From the NCBI RefSeq assembly GCF_010998615.1, contig NZ_JAAEAH010000007.1:1-64000 (forward strand): a stretch of DNA of 64,000 nt, written 5' to 3'. Below the pieces are notes generated by a model that did no database searches, had not been told where the DNA came from, and was given only the letters and a program-made list of their open reading frames with translations. Shown one piece after another: positions 30,938-39,381 of the stretch (positions are counted from its first letter, which is position 1; each line of letters begins with the position of its first letter). A program made the position numbers and the translations under genes. Source of the DNA: Myxococcus sp. CA023 (GTDB taxonomy: Bacteria; Myxococcota; Myxococcia; Myxococcales; Myxococcaceae).

Positions 30938-32482
30938 TCAGGCGGCGGACGCCGGGGGCGCGGTCCTCGGCACGGTGGGCCACAGGACGGGGTTGCGCCG
31001 ACCGTCCTCCACCCGCCGGGCCAGGTACGGCTCGCAGTCCCGGGCGTCGAAGGCCCGCTTCCAGGCCGCGAAGTTCCCTCCAGCCTTCCAGGCATCCATG
31101 GCCGCCAGCCCCGCCTCCGGACCGCACTGGGCCAGCATGTACTCCACCCAGGCCCAGCGCGCGGACGTCGGGCGCACCTCGGCGCGCCCCCGGAGCCCCT
31201 TGCGCAGTCGCTCCAGCCGTCCCTCCACCTCGCGAATGCCCATGAAGGGAGCGCCATCCAAGGGCGTGTTGCGCTTGGCCACGAATGGCGCCACCCCCAG
31301 TGCCACCGGGAGGATGCGGGACAGCTCGCTGGTGAAGCGGATGAGCTCGTCGATGTCCGCGTCCTCTTCGGTCGGCAGACCCACGACGTTGTACACCTTG
31401 AGCTGCTTCATCCCCGCCGTACGAGCGAAGGTCGCGGCCCGGACAATCTGTTCCTCCGAGTGCTTCCGGTCCACCATGTCCCGCAGGCGCTGTGACGGAC
31501 CGTCCGCCGCCACCGTGAGGTTCGTGGCCCCTCCCCGCCGGAGCTGATCCACCAGTTCCTGGGTCAGCCGGTCCGCGCGCAGGGAGGACACCCCCACCTC
31601 ACGGCCGGACTCCACGATGGTCCGGAGCAACTCGACGATGCGCGGATGGTCCGTCACCGCCGCGCCAACCAGCCCGACCCGACGGGCATGCTCTGGAATC
31701 AGGGACAGGATCCGCTCCGGCGGCACCGTGCGCATGCCCCCGTTCGTGGTGCGCCGCATCACGCAGTAATGGCAGCCCCGAGAGCAGCCCCGCTCCGGCT
31801 CGATGAGGAACATCGAGCGCAGCTCGGTGTGCGGTGTCACGATTTGCGACCGGGCAGGCAGCCGTGAGTCGGTTGCCTTGGCCACGTGGTATCGCGCTCC
31901 ACCCCGCCCGGGCACGCGGAAGCCCGGGATGCGCGCCAGGTGCGCCAGGAGGGCCTCGCGGTCCATGGTCGCCGCGGCCTCCACCAGCAGGTGGATCAAA
32001 TCCTCCGCCTCGCCCTGGACGAGCACGTCCACGAAGGGCTCCAGCGGATCCGGGTTGGAGAACGTCAACGGCCCACCGCCCACCACGAGCGGATAGCGGC
32101 CATCCTGGCGCTCCTCCGCCAGGAGCGGGATGCCCGTCAGCTCCAACATGGAGAAGAGCCCCGTCAGCTCCAGCTCATAGGCAACGGAGAAGGCCAGCAT
32201 GTCGAAATCAGCGACAGGGGCCTGGGACTCCCAGGTGAAGAGCGGCGTCCGGGTGCGCTTGAAGGCGTCCACGTCATCCGGAAGGAAGACGCGCTCGGCC
32301 GTCGCACCAGGATGCTCGTGGATTTCACGGTAGATGGCCTGGTAGCCGAGCGAGCTCATGCCCACGTGGTAGGGGCTGGGGTAGCAGAGGGCCACCCGGT
32401 AGGGCGCCGCCTTGTGCAGCGTGCCCTGTTCATCCGCTAGCAAGCTGCGGACGCGCTCGATGAGTGAGTAACGGCCCTCCAT
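30938..32482 (-). CDS. B12-binding radical SAM protein (TIGR03960-like)
   Basis: 514 residues. The N-terminal part resembles a cobalamin-binding Rossmann domain (YRVALCYPSPYHVGMSSLGYQ). Next comes the radical SAM core with CSRGCHYC (cluster motif C-x(3)-C-x(2)-C), then RADRLTQELVDQL and GLPTEEDADIDELIRF. Close relatives are often followed by a DUF2344/TIGR03936 partner or fused to it; no such partner is visible here. ATG 32482 carries GGAGG eight bases upstream. Substrate unknown; relatives may act in RNA modification. Confidence 0.85.
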   Translation of the reverse strand: MEGRYSLIERVRSLLADEQGTLHKAAPYRVALCYPSPYHVGMSSLGYQAIYREIHEHPGATAERVFLPDDVDAFKRTRTPLFTWESQAPVADFDMLAFSVAYELELTGLFSMLELTGIPLLAEERQDGRYPLVVGGGPLTFSNPDPLEPFVDVLVQGEAEDLIHLLVEAAATMDREALLAHLARIPGFRVPGRGGARYHVAKATDSRLPARSQIVTPHTELRSMFLIEPERGCSRGCHYCVMRRTTNGGMRTVPPERILSLIPEHARRVGLVGAAVTDHPRIVELLRTIVESGREVGVSSLRADRLTQELVDQLRRGGATNLTVAADGPSQRLRDMVDRKHSEEQIVRAATFARTAGMKQLKVYNVVGLPTEEDADIDELIRFTSELSRILPVALGVAPFVAKRNTPLDGAPFMGIREVEGRLERLRKGLRGRAEVRPTSARWAWVEYMLAQCGPEAGLAAMDAWKAGGNFAAWKRAFDARDCEPYLARRVEDGRRNPVLWPTVPRTAPPASAA

Positions 32483-32517
32483 GTGCCTCCAGTACAGGTC
32501 CAGCCTTTTAAACACCG

Positions 32518-32590
32518 CGGCCCCGGTCAGCCACTCCCATGTGGGGAGAGACCGCCGGGGCCGAGGTGCGCCACCCAAGTGGGGTGGCGC
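32518..32590 (-). terminator. Double hairpin terminator after oar-lipoprotein unit
   Basis: Two perfect stems in the leftward direction. GCGCCACCC / GGGTGGCGC lies at 32568-32590. CGGCCCCGG / CCGGGGCCG lies at 32518-32563 and is followed on the minus strand by TTTAAAA. They lie 23 bases after the lipoprotein stop. Confidence 0.65.
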
Positions 32591-32613
32591 GGTTCAGCAG
32601 ACGACTTGTTCGA

Positions 32614-33324
32614 CTACTTGAACGACGGGATGTCACCCGCCGGCACGCAGTAGCCCGTGGTTCCAGTCGCGCTGGTCGGCTGGCACACCACGGCGAATTC
32701 CGGGTTCAGGCCGGACCCCACACCGCAGTTCTCTGCGGGCTCCGTCGAGGCGGTATCGCACGGTGCGGGCGGCCACACAGCGCGCATCACGTAGGACGAA
32801 GTGCAACCATTGCTGGTGTACTTGACCTCGCCCGTGAACTGGGTTCCCGGCGCCACAGCCGCCGAGTACACGCGAACATTAGAGAACTCGTAGCGGATGG
32901 TGTTCGCCGCCGCAGTATCCGAGGCCGCCACGTTGACGAACGCAGGAGCGAAGTCGTTCGCGTGGCAGAAGCCATGGTCCTTGGGTTCGGTGTCCAGAGA
33001 ACCGAGCGAAGTCTGATCCGCCGACGTGGTCGTCGTATCAGCAATCGCGCGGCTCGCCAGAGTCGCGGGACGAAGTGCGAGCTGCGCGGCCCCCGTCTCC
33101 GGGTTCACGTACTTGTAGACACCCATCAACTCCACGAGCGGCGCAGTCGTGGTGCACTCGTCGCCATTCGCGTCCTTGGGGGAATCCACGACGTCGTACT
33201 TCACCGCCCAGCTGGGAGACTCTTGCACGAAGCAGTTGGTCTCAGGTTGTTCGAAGTTGCAGCCCGTCAGCAGGCTTCCCGCGCCCACGAGAACCAACGC
33301 AGTATTGACGATGTTCTTGGTCAT
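32614..33324 (-). CDS. Lipoprotein encoded directly downstream of oar
   Basis: 236 residues. MTKNIVNTALVLVGAGSLLTGC is a lipoprotein signal with acylated Cys22. The mature protein is Thr/Ala-rich with about nine more cysteines and no recognised domain. It begins 36 bases after the oar stop on the same strand, has no promoter-like sequence in the gap, and is followed by a double terminator. It is therefore very likely co-transcribed with oar. This suggests, without proof, an outer-membrane accessory of the Oar transporter. Confidence 0.82.
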   Translation of the reverse strand: MTKNIVNTALVLVGAGSLLTGCNFEQPETNCFVQESPSWAVKYDVVDSPKDANGDECTTTAPLVELMGVYKYVNPETGAAQLALRPATLASRAIADTTTTSADQTSLGSLDTEPKDHGFCHANDFAPAFVNVAASDTAAANTIRYEFSNVRVYSAAVAPGTQFTGEVKYTSNGCTSSYVMRAVWPPAPCDTASTEPAENCGVGSGLNPEFAVVCQPTSATGTTGYCVPAGDIPSFK

Positions 33325-33360
33325 GTGACTGATGTTCCGATTCCGTGACTGGGCCTGGGA

Positions 33361-36300
33361 TTAGAACGTGTACCGGATGCCGAAGCGGACCTGACGGGGC
33401 GCCTGGTACGAGAGCGGGTTCTTGAAGTTCTTGTTCACGTCGCCGTCGACACTGCCGAAGGGCTCATCACGCGGCGCCTGGTCCTGGAACTCCACGCGAC
33501 CCGGCAGGTTGCCCGGCTCGAGGTCGGCAGGCGTTCCACCCGGGATGGGCTTGATGTCGCGCACGGTATACGTCTGGTCGACCGTGTTCACGCCCTGGAA
33601 GTTGAAGAGGTTGAACACGTCCAGGGTGAACGACACCACGCTGTCCTTGCTGACGCGGTAGTTCACGCCAATGTTGGAGTCGATGGTGTTGATCCACGGC
33701 GTACGGCCGCCAGCGCCACGGGGGAGGACGAAGGACTCGTCCTGGAGGTAGGCCCAGTGGCTACCCCAGTAGTTGATCGGCGTACCGGAGCTACCGCGAT
33801 AGGAGACACCCACGCTCGCCGACAGGGCGTTCGAGATGTTGAACTCCTTCGCACCGAAGACCTTGATCTGGTGCGTGCGGTCGAACGGCAGCAGACCCGT
33901 GCGGTTCTCCAGGAGCTCGATGAGGTCGAAGTCCGAGAGGATGTTCGGGTCGAGCTGGCCCGTCTCAGGACGGAACAGACCAGGATAGTTACCGTACAGG
34001 CGCGACCAGGTGTAGTTGGCCTGGGCGAGCCAGCCGTCGGCGAACGTACGGTTCAGGTAGACGGTGACGTTGTCGTAGTTACGAACCGGCGTCGGGAACT
34101 CACCGGCGAAGCCGCTGCCGGGGTTACCGAGGAAGTACGTGTTGCCGTCGTCGCGGCTCATGTCCTCGATGACCGAGTTCATGTCCTTGTGCGTGTAGCT
34201 CGCACCCAGGCGGGTGTTCGCCAACACTTCGTACTCGGCGCCGACCACGATTTCGTCAGAGGACTGAGCCTTGATGTCCGGATCGACCGGCGTCCCGCCA
34301 ACCGTGCCGCCCGTGTAGAAGCGGTTCACGTTGCGGCTGCTCTCCGGAATGGCAAGCAGGTTCGAGTCGGTGTTGCACGTAGCCTGCTGGCTCTCGAAGC
34401 TGGACGGGTCGCACGAGCTCGCCGTGCCCTGGCCCGGCTCCGCGAGGGAGCGACGCGCGGAGATGCGGTTCTCACCCGGGAACGCGCGATCCATCAGGTT
34501 GAGCGGGACCTGCTCGTAGTAACGAGCGAAGTTCACAAACACCTTCGCGCGGCCGTTGGCGAACGGGTCGACGATGGCGCCGATACGCGGCGACCACTGA
34601 TTGCCGAGCAGCAGCGAGAGGTCGCCGTTACCGCCGTAGAGCGCCTGCACGTCGTAGCGGACGCCCAGGTTCAGGGTCACCCGGTTCGCGATGGACCAGG
34701 AGTCCTGGAGGAAGCCACCGACCGTGGTGCTGGTCGTCTTGGCAACCTGGGTGAACTGCGTCACCGCAGAGTCAGGACCGGTCTGATACCCGTAGCGACG
34801 CGCATCGTGCACGGCAGGGCCCTGGCCAGCAACCCCGTAGTTTCCACCCTCCTGGAAGAACACGCCGCCGCCGTACGCCTTCACCTGGTCGAACGACAGC
34901 AACTCGACGTCCACGCCTGCCTTGAACACGTGGGTTCCCAGCGCGTTCAGCAGGTAGGTGGCCTTCGCGTTGGCCTGGTAGCGATCCAGCGTCTGGTCGC
35001 TCATGAAGCCAGGGCCGCCCACCCCGTAACCCGTCACCGGGCAGCGGATCAGCTGCTCTTCGGGCGTGCTGCCGCAGGCACCCTCCTGCCCTTCGGGCAG
35101 GGACTCGAACAGGGTCAGCGGGCGCGGGCTGGTGTACACCATCCGCGAGTAGCCAGCCAGGCCCGTGCGATCGCCCAGGTTGCTGCCGTCACCCGGCAGG
35201 GTGGACGCGGTCTGGTGGAACCAGCCGAGGTTCGCATCAACGAGGACCTTCTTGTCCGCGAAGGCACCGGCGTACTTCAGGGCCAGCGACGTCGTGTTGG
35301 CCTTCGTCTCCGTGAGACCGAAGTCACCCGGGCGGGTAGCCAGCACACCCGGCAGGCCGCCCGACTGGGGATTGACGCTCAGCTTCCCAAGGCCACCCGT
35401 CGAGGTCGGCGTGCCGTTCAGGGCGAACGACACGTTGTGGTCCTGGTTGATGAGGTACGTCAACTTACCCATGTACTGAATGGTACGGGAGTCGGCGTAG
35501 TAGTTCCGGGCGGAGCCGGGGATCGCGTCCGCGACCGTGAAGTCGGTCTCGTCCTTGATGGTGTTGCCCTGGTCGTCCACGCGCAGCGCATTGAGCGTGC
35601 GGGTGTGCTGGTAGCGGGTGAACGACGGCGCGAAGCCGGCGAAGAACCACAGCTTGTCCTTGAGGATCGGACCACCGAGGGTGGCGCCGAAGTCGCCCAG
35701 GTTCTGCAGCTGATTCAGGCCGGTGATGACCGTGCCCTCTTCACGAACCTGCTTGCGGGTGCCCTCGAGGGTGCCCGGCGTCCAGTTCGCGAACACGGAG
35801 CCGTGGAACTCGTTGGAGCCCGACCGGGTGACCGCGTTGATGACGCCGCCGGTGGACCGGCCGAACTCCGGCATGTAACCGCCGGTGATGATGTTCACGT
35901 CCTGCACGAACTCGATGCTCAACGGGCTGGCGTTCACGCCGAAGGCCGGGTCGTTCGTGGACAGACCGTCCACCACGTAGCCGTTCTCAGGCGAGGTCGA
36001 GCCGTTGATAGACACGCCGTAGTTGTCGTTCTGGGCGCCAGGCGCGAGCTCGGCCAGGGACTCGAAGGAGCGGGTCGCGCCGCCCTTACCACCCGGACGC
36101 GCAACGGCGATGCGCTTGATGAACTCCTGATCGACGTTCACGCCCATCGTCGTGGAACCCACGTCGATGGTCGGGGGCGCGCCGACGATCTCCACCACCT
36201 CACCGAGCGCCTCGGGGAGCAGCTCCACGTTGACGCGGATGGTGCGGTTGAGGCGCAGCTGGATGGCCGAGCGAGCGTACGGCTTGAACTGCTCCTTCTC

Positions 36301-36552
36301 GAACCGCAGGGTATAGTCGCCGGGGGGCAACTGGGGGATGCGGTAGTTACCCTGCGCGTCGGTGACGACCGTCTGCTCACCCTGAAGGTTGGGCGAGGTG
36401 GCGGTCACAACGACGTCAGCGGCAGGCTGCCGACTCTGAGCGTCGATCACCGTACCGATGATCGTGCTCGACTGTGCGAAAGCCGCGGATCCGTACAGCA
36501 GACCTGCGGCGACAACAACTCCGGTTTCCCGGAGCACTCGGTTCAAGTGCAT
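33361..36552 (-). CDS. oar: TonB-dependent outer-membrane receptor Oar
   Basis: 1063 residues from ATG 36552 (GGAGG eight bases upstream). Signal peptide ends at SAAFA. It is followed by a carboxypeptidase-regulatory-like beta-sandwich (STIIGTVIDAQSRQPAADVV ... GDYTLRFEKEQF), a Ton-box-like EVVEIVGAPP, the plug (ENGYVVDGLSTNDPAFG, PEFGRSTGGVINAVTRSGSN) and a 22-strand-type barrel ending in VRFGIRYTF. This is the OmpA-related/TonB-dependent architecture of M. xanthus Oar. From memory, Oar is needed for development and for export of the protease PopC. A dedicated TonB-ExbB-ExbD-ExbD set is divergently encoded. Confidence 0.92.
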   Translation of the reverse strand: MHLNRVLRETGVVVAAGLLYGSAAFAQSSTIIGTVIDAQSRQPAADVVVTATSPNLQGEQTVVTDAQGNYRIPQLPPGDYTLRFEKEQFKPYARSAIQLRLNRTIRVNVELLPEALGEVVEIVGAPPTIDVGSTTMGVNVDQEFIKRIAVARPGGKGGATRSFESLAELAPGAQNDNYGVSINGSTSPENGYVVDGLSTNDPAFGVNASPLSIEFVQDVNIITGGYMPEFGRSTGGVINAVTRSGSNEFHGSVFANWTPGTLEGTRKQVREEGTVITGLNQLQNLGDFGATLGGPILKDKLWFFAGFAPSFTRYQHTRTLNALRVDDQGNTIKDETDFTVADAIPGSARNYYADSRTIQYMGKLTYLINQDHNVSFALNGTPTSTGGLGKLSVNPQSGGLPGVLATRPGDFGLTETKANTTSLALKYAGAFADKKVLVDANLGWFHQTASTLPGDGSNLGDRTGLAGYSRMVYTSPRPLTLFESLPEGQEGACGSTPEEQLIRCPVTGYGVGGPGFMSDQTLDRYQANAKATYLLNALGTHVFKAGVDVELLSFDQVKAYGGGVFFQEGGNYGVAGQGPAVHDARRYGYQTGPDSAVTQFTQVAKTTSTTVGGFLQDSWSIANRVTLNLGVRYDVQALYGGNGDLSLLLGNQWSPRIGAIVDPFANGRAKVFVNFARYYEQVPLNLMDRAFPGENRISARRSLAEPGQGTASSCDPSSFESQQATCNTDSNLLAIPESSRNVNRFYTGGTVGGTPVDPDIKAQSSDEIVVGAEYEVLANTRLGASYTHKDMNSVIEDMSRDDGNTYFLGNPGSGFAGEFPTPVRNYDNVTVYLNRTFADGWLAQANYTWSRLYGNYPGLFRPETGQLDPNILSDFDLIELLENRTGLLPFDRTHQIKVFGAKEFNISNALSASVGVSYRGSSGTPINYWGSHWAYLQDESFVLPRGAGGRTPWINTIDSNIGVNYRVSKDSVVSFTLDVFNLFNFQGVNTVDQTYTVRDIKPIPGGTPADLEPGNLPGRVEFQDQAPRDEPFGSVDGDVNKNFKNPLSYQAPRQVRFGIRYTF

Positions 36553-36595
36553 ACCAGACCCCTCCAAGGTGGGCTGCAAGTGAAAATGACCCGGG

Positions 36596-36623
36596 AAAAT
36601 ATCCGAGGTCGAGCAGTTGTCAA
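36596..36623 (-). promoter_or_regulatory. Strong sigma70-type promoter for oar
   Basis: Minus-strand TTGACA and TATTTT separated by 16 bases, 44 bases before the oar start, inside an AT-rich patch. The -35 is perfect consensus. Confidence 0.65.
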
Positions 36624-36692
36624 TAGACCGTTGCTTTTTGGTAACCAGTGGGGCAATTGCGCGATCACGCCGCGACCGTCGACCGTGCTTGC

Positions 36693-36720
36693 TTGAACCT
36701 GGAACGCGTTTCTGTATGGT
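36693..36720 (+). promoter_or_regulatory. Sigma70-type promoter for tonB-exbB-exbD-exbD
   Basis: TTGAAC and TATGGT separated by 16 bases, 67 bases before the tonB start. It faces away from the oar promoter 70 bases to the left; the region between could hold a shared operator. Confidence 0.55.
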
Positions 36721-36786
36721 AGCGCGCCCTTTCATCCGGGCGGAGCGTCGCCAATGGGTGTCCACTGGTGAAGAGGAGTCTAGTGC

Positions 36787-37539
36787 ATGTTCGATTCAGT
36801 CCTTGACCGTGGTCAGGGGCCCAAGTCGCGATTCGGCGTCGGGGCTACTGTCTCGGTTATCCTCCATGTGGCGCTGTTCGGCCTCTCCATCTGGCTGTCG
36901 ACGCGACCGCCCGTCGAGGAGGAGAAGGAGATTGAGGTCACGCTGAAGGCGACCATGGCACCGCCTCCGCCGCCCCCTCCTCCTCCACCGCCTCCTGCCT
37001 CTTCGAGCAAGCCGAAGACGCAGCCGAAGAAGCCCAAGAAGCCGGACGCCATCGTCCAGCCGAAGGAGATTCCGAAGGAGGTCCCGAAGGAAGTGGAGCC
37101 CTCCGAAGAGCCTCCCGCTGAAGAAGAGGCGAGCGAAGAAGTCGTCGAGGGCGGCGTGGAAGGTGGCGTGGTCGGCGGCGTCGTCGGTGGTGTTGTCGGT
37201 GGTGTGATTGGCGGCGTGGTCGGCGGCCAGCTTGGCGGGACGGGAACCGACGTGCTTCCGTTCGGTGCGGGCATGACGCGGCCGGAGAAGTTGTCCGGTC
37301 CTCAGCCCGAGTACTCTCGTGAGGCGCTCGAGGCTCGCGTCCAGGGAACGATGATCGTGAAGTGCATCGTCACCGTGGAAGGTCGAGTGGAGAACTGCCG
37401 GATCATCAAGCCCCTGCCCCACATGGACCGGGCCGTCCTGGACGCGCTGGCGTCGTCGCGCTACAAGCCGGTCACGTTCCAGGGCCGTCCTGTGCAGGTG
37501 GACTACACCTTCACCCTGAACTTCAAGCTGCCGCGCTGA
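36787..37539 (+). CDS. tonB: TonB-family energy transducer with poly-Pro and Gly-Val repeat spacer
   Basis: 250 residues. A single N-terminal membrane anchor (VSVILHVALFGLSIWLS) is followed by a run of about 12 prolines and then Lys/Pro/Glu periplasmic linkers. A repeat of GGVV units (about residues 122-152) precedes a C-terminal TonB domain (RPEKLSGPQPEYSREALEAR, VQGTMIVKCIVTVEGRVENC). It couples the proton-motive force collected by ExbB/ExbD to outer-membrane receptors. Position opposite oar points to Oar as client. The Gly-Val array is unlike standard TonB linkers. Confidence 0.93.
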   Translation: MFDSVLDRGQGPKSRFGVGATVSVILHVALFGLSIWLSTRPPVEEEKEIEVTLKATMAPPPPPPPPPPPPASSSKPKTQPKKPKKPDAIVQPKEIPKEVPKEVEPSEEPPAEEEASEEVVEGGVEGGVVGGVVGGVVGGVIGGVVGGQLGGTGTDVLPFGAGMTRPEKLSGPQPEYSREALEARVQGTMIVKCIVTVEGRVENCRIIKPLPHMDRAVLDALASSRYKPVTFQGRPVQVDYTFTLNFKLPR

Positions 37540-37610
37540 GTCCGGGCGCGTCGTCTAGAGGCGTATTGCTGACTACCCCGCGCTCGTGAGGAGGAGCGCT
37601 CAACCCAACC

Positions 37611-38294
37611 ATGCAATTCACTCTCGCAGAAATCTGGGATCACACGGGCCTCTTCGCCCGTATGATCATCTTCACCCTGGGCATCATGTCCATCGCCTCG
37701 CTGGTCGTGTTGGCGGAGCGCATGATCGTCTTCCGCAAGACGCGGTCTGACAGCCGCAACTTCGCCGCGAAGATGGGTGCCATCCTGGCCAAAGGCGACC
37801 TGAACACGGCCGCCAACACCAACCTGGGCAAGGACGTGGGCCACCTGGGCCGGGTGATCAACTCCGGACTGACGGCGTACCGGATCAGCCCGAACAACAA
37901 GGACGTGGCGGTGGAGTCGGTGGCGCGCGCGCTGGAGCGTCAGGCGCAGCGTGAGGTCCAGAGCATGAAGCGCGGTCTGGGCCTGCTGGCCACGGTCGGC
38001 TCCACGGCGCCGTTCGTCGGTCTGCTCGGCACCACGATGGGTATCGTCAACGCCTTCCAGCTGATGGCGCAGGCGGGCTCCGGTGGTCTCGGCACTATCT
38101 CCGCCGGTATCGCCGAGGCGCTCATCACCACGGCCTTCGGTCTGCTCGTGGCCATCCCCGCGGTGATGGCGTACAACTTCCTGCAGGGCTGGGTGGACGC
38201 GCGCTCGGTGGATATCTCCGAGTCGTCCAACGAGTTCCTGGACGTGGTTGCCCGCCACCTGGGTGGTGGCGCGCAGTCCTCGAACGCCGCCTGA
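37611..38294 (+). CDS. exbB: ExbB/TolQ/MotA proton-channel protein
   Basis: 227 residues with three membrane segments. The family-defining stretch GLLATVGSTAPFVGLLGTTMGIVNAF is followed by GTISAGIAEALITTAFGLLVAIPAVMAYN. It forms the pentameric channel that works with ExbD to energise TonB. It lies 71 bases after tonB; a large hairpin separates it from the first exbD. Confidence 0.95.
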   Translation: MQFTLAEIWDHTGLFARMIIFTLGIMSIASLVVLAERMIVFRKTRSDSRNFAAKMGAILAKGDLNTAANTNLGKDVGHLGRVINSGLTAYRISPNNKDVAVESVARALERQAQREVQSMKRGLGLLATVGSTAPFVGLLGTTMGIVNAFQLMAQAGSGGLGTISAGIAEALITTAFGLLVAIPAVMAYNFLQGWVDARSVDISESSNEFLDVVARHLGGGAQSSNAA

Positions 38295-38328
38295 GCCGTC
38301 CCGGGCGAGTCGGGGACGACCCGATGCC

Positions 38329-38385
38329 CTTCACGGTGACCCTGTCTCCAGCTCTTCTTCGGGGCGCTGGAGGCCCACCGTGAAG
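38329..38385. repeat. Nested hairpin between exbB and exbD
   Basis: Outer stem CTTCACGGTG / CACCGTGAAG (10 bp) encloses an inner stem CTCCAG / CTGGAG. It fills the 125-base exbB-exbD gap in the middle of an otherwise tight operon. It may be a partial terminator or an RNA processing site that sets different ExbB and ExbD levels. Confidence 0.7.
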
Positions 38386-38419
38386 GCGGGCACCTCCTTA
38401 CCAGGAAACAGGTAAAGAC

Positions 38420-38836
38420 ATGGGAATGTCAGCAGGCCCCAAGGGGAGCGTCAAGAGCGACATCAACGTCACGCCGCTGGTCGACGTGGTGCTGGTACTC
38501 CTCATCATCTTCATGGTCGTCACCCCGATGCTCCAGCGTGGCAAGTCCGTGGAGCTCCCGAAGGCCACCGAGATCGAGAAGGAAGGAAAAGGGAAGGAAG
38601 CCGACCCGCTCATCCTCTCCATCACCCCGGACAAGAAGGTGTTCGTGGAGAACGACCAGGTGGATGAGAAAGGGCTCCAGGAGAAGCTCACTGCGGAGAT
38701 CGAGAAGGATCCAGGCAAGAAGATCCTGCTCAAGGGCGATAACGCGCTCAGCGTTGGTGACGTGCGCAAGGTGCTGGACGTGGCCCGCAAGTCCAAGGCC
38801 AAGCAGATCTCCCTGGGCGTCGAGGAGAAGAAGTAA
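38420..38836 (+). CDS. exbD: ExbD/TolR-family protein 1
   Basis: 138 residues. Short cytoplasmic N-terminus, then the single membrane helix INVTPLVDVVLVLLIIFMVV with the essential Asp, then a periplasmic domain. Partner of ExbB in proton-driven energy transfer. The stop TAA and the next start ATG overlap by one base (taatg), so the two exbD genes are translationally coupled. Confidence 0.94.
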   Translation: MGMSAGPKGSVKSDINVTPLVDVVLVLLIIFMVVTPMLQRGKSVELPKATEIEKEGKGKEADPLILSITPDKKVFVENDQVDEKGLQEKLTAEIEKDPGKKILLKGDNALSVGDVRKVLDVARKSKAKQISLGVEEKK

Positions 38837-39333
38837 TGGCCGGCCGCAAGCAACGACAGTGGGTCAAGCCCCAGGCGCAGCCGAACTCGGAGATCAACGT
38901 CACGCCGCTGGTCGACGTGGTGCTGGTGCTCCTCATCATCTTCATGGTCGTCACGCCGCTCCTCGAGAAGGACATCGTGGTGCGCGTGCCGGACACCGAG
39001 GTCGAACAGGAGCCGACGCCTCCCGACCAGGACCAGCAGTTGGTGGTCCAGCTCGACAAGGACGGTGGCTACTCCATCAACACGGAGAAGATTGCCCCCG
39101 CCGACTACGTGACGCGGCTCAAGCGCATGCTGGCGGCCAAGAAGGCGGACGAAAAAGTCGTCTTCTTCATGGCGGATGACGCCACCAACTACGGGCGGCT
39201 CATCACCGCGCTGGACGGCGCGAAGACCGCTGGCGCGAAGGTGCTGGGCATGGCCACGGAGCTGCCGCAGAACGCCGTCATCCAGGGCACCTCGGTCGAT
39301 ACGCCGACCCCGCCCCCCGCACCCACGCCCTGA
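38836..39333 (+). CDS. exbD: ExbD/TolR-family protein 2
   Basis: 165 residues with the same membrane helix INVTPLVDVVLVLLIIFMVV including the functional Asp. The periplasmic part is longer (YSINTEKIAPADYVTRLKRM) with a Pro-rich end. The DNA for the helix is nearly identical to that in the preceding exbD, while the rest has diverged. ExbB systems with two ExbD proteins occur in several Gram-negatives; how the two share the ExbB pentamer here is unknown. Confidence 0.93.
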   Translation: MAGRKQRQWVKPQAQPNSEINVTPLVDVVLVLLIIFMVVTPLLEKDIVVRVPDTEVEQEPTPPDQDQQLVVQLDKDGGYSINTEKIAPADYVTRLKRMLAAKKADEKVVFFMADDATNYGRLITALDGAKTAGAKVLGMATELPQNAVIQGTSVDTPTPPPAPTP

Positions 39334-39343
39334 AACTCCTCTT

Positions 39344-39361
39344 CCGGAGCCTACGCTCCGG
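39344..39361 (+). terminator. Hairpin after the tonB-exbB-exbD operon
   Basis: CCGGAGC-ctac-GCTCCGG, 7-bp perfect arms, 10 bases after the second exbD stop. No T-run. Confidence 0.5.
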
Positions 39362-39381
39362 GTGGGTACGTGGTTCACATC

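Noticed and set aside
33757-36696. A 979-codon open frame on the + strand opposite oar
   Set aside because: Antisense of a clear TonB-dependent receptor; its product is Val/Arg/His-rich with no domain, as expected from GC-rich codon bias.
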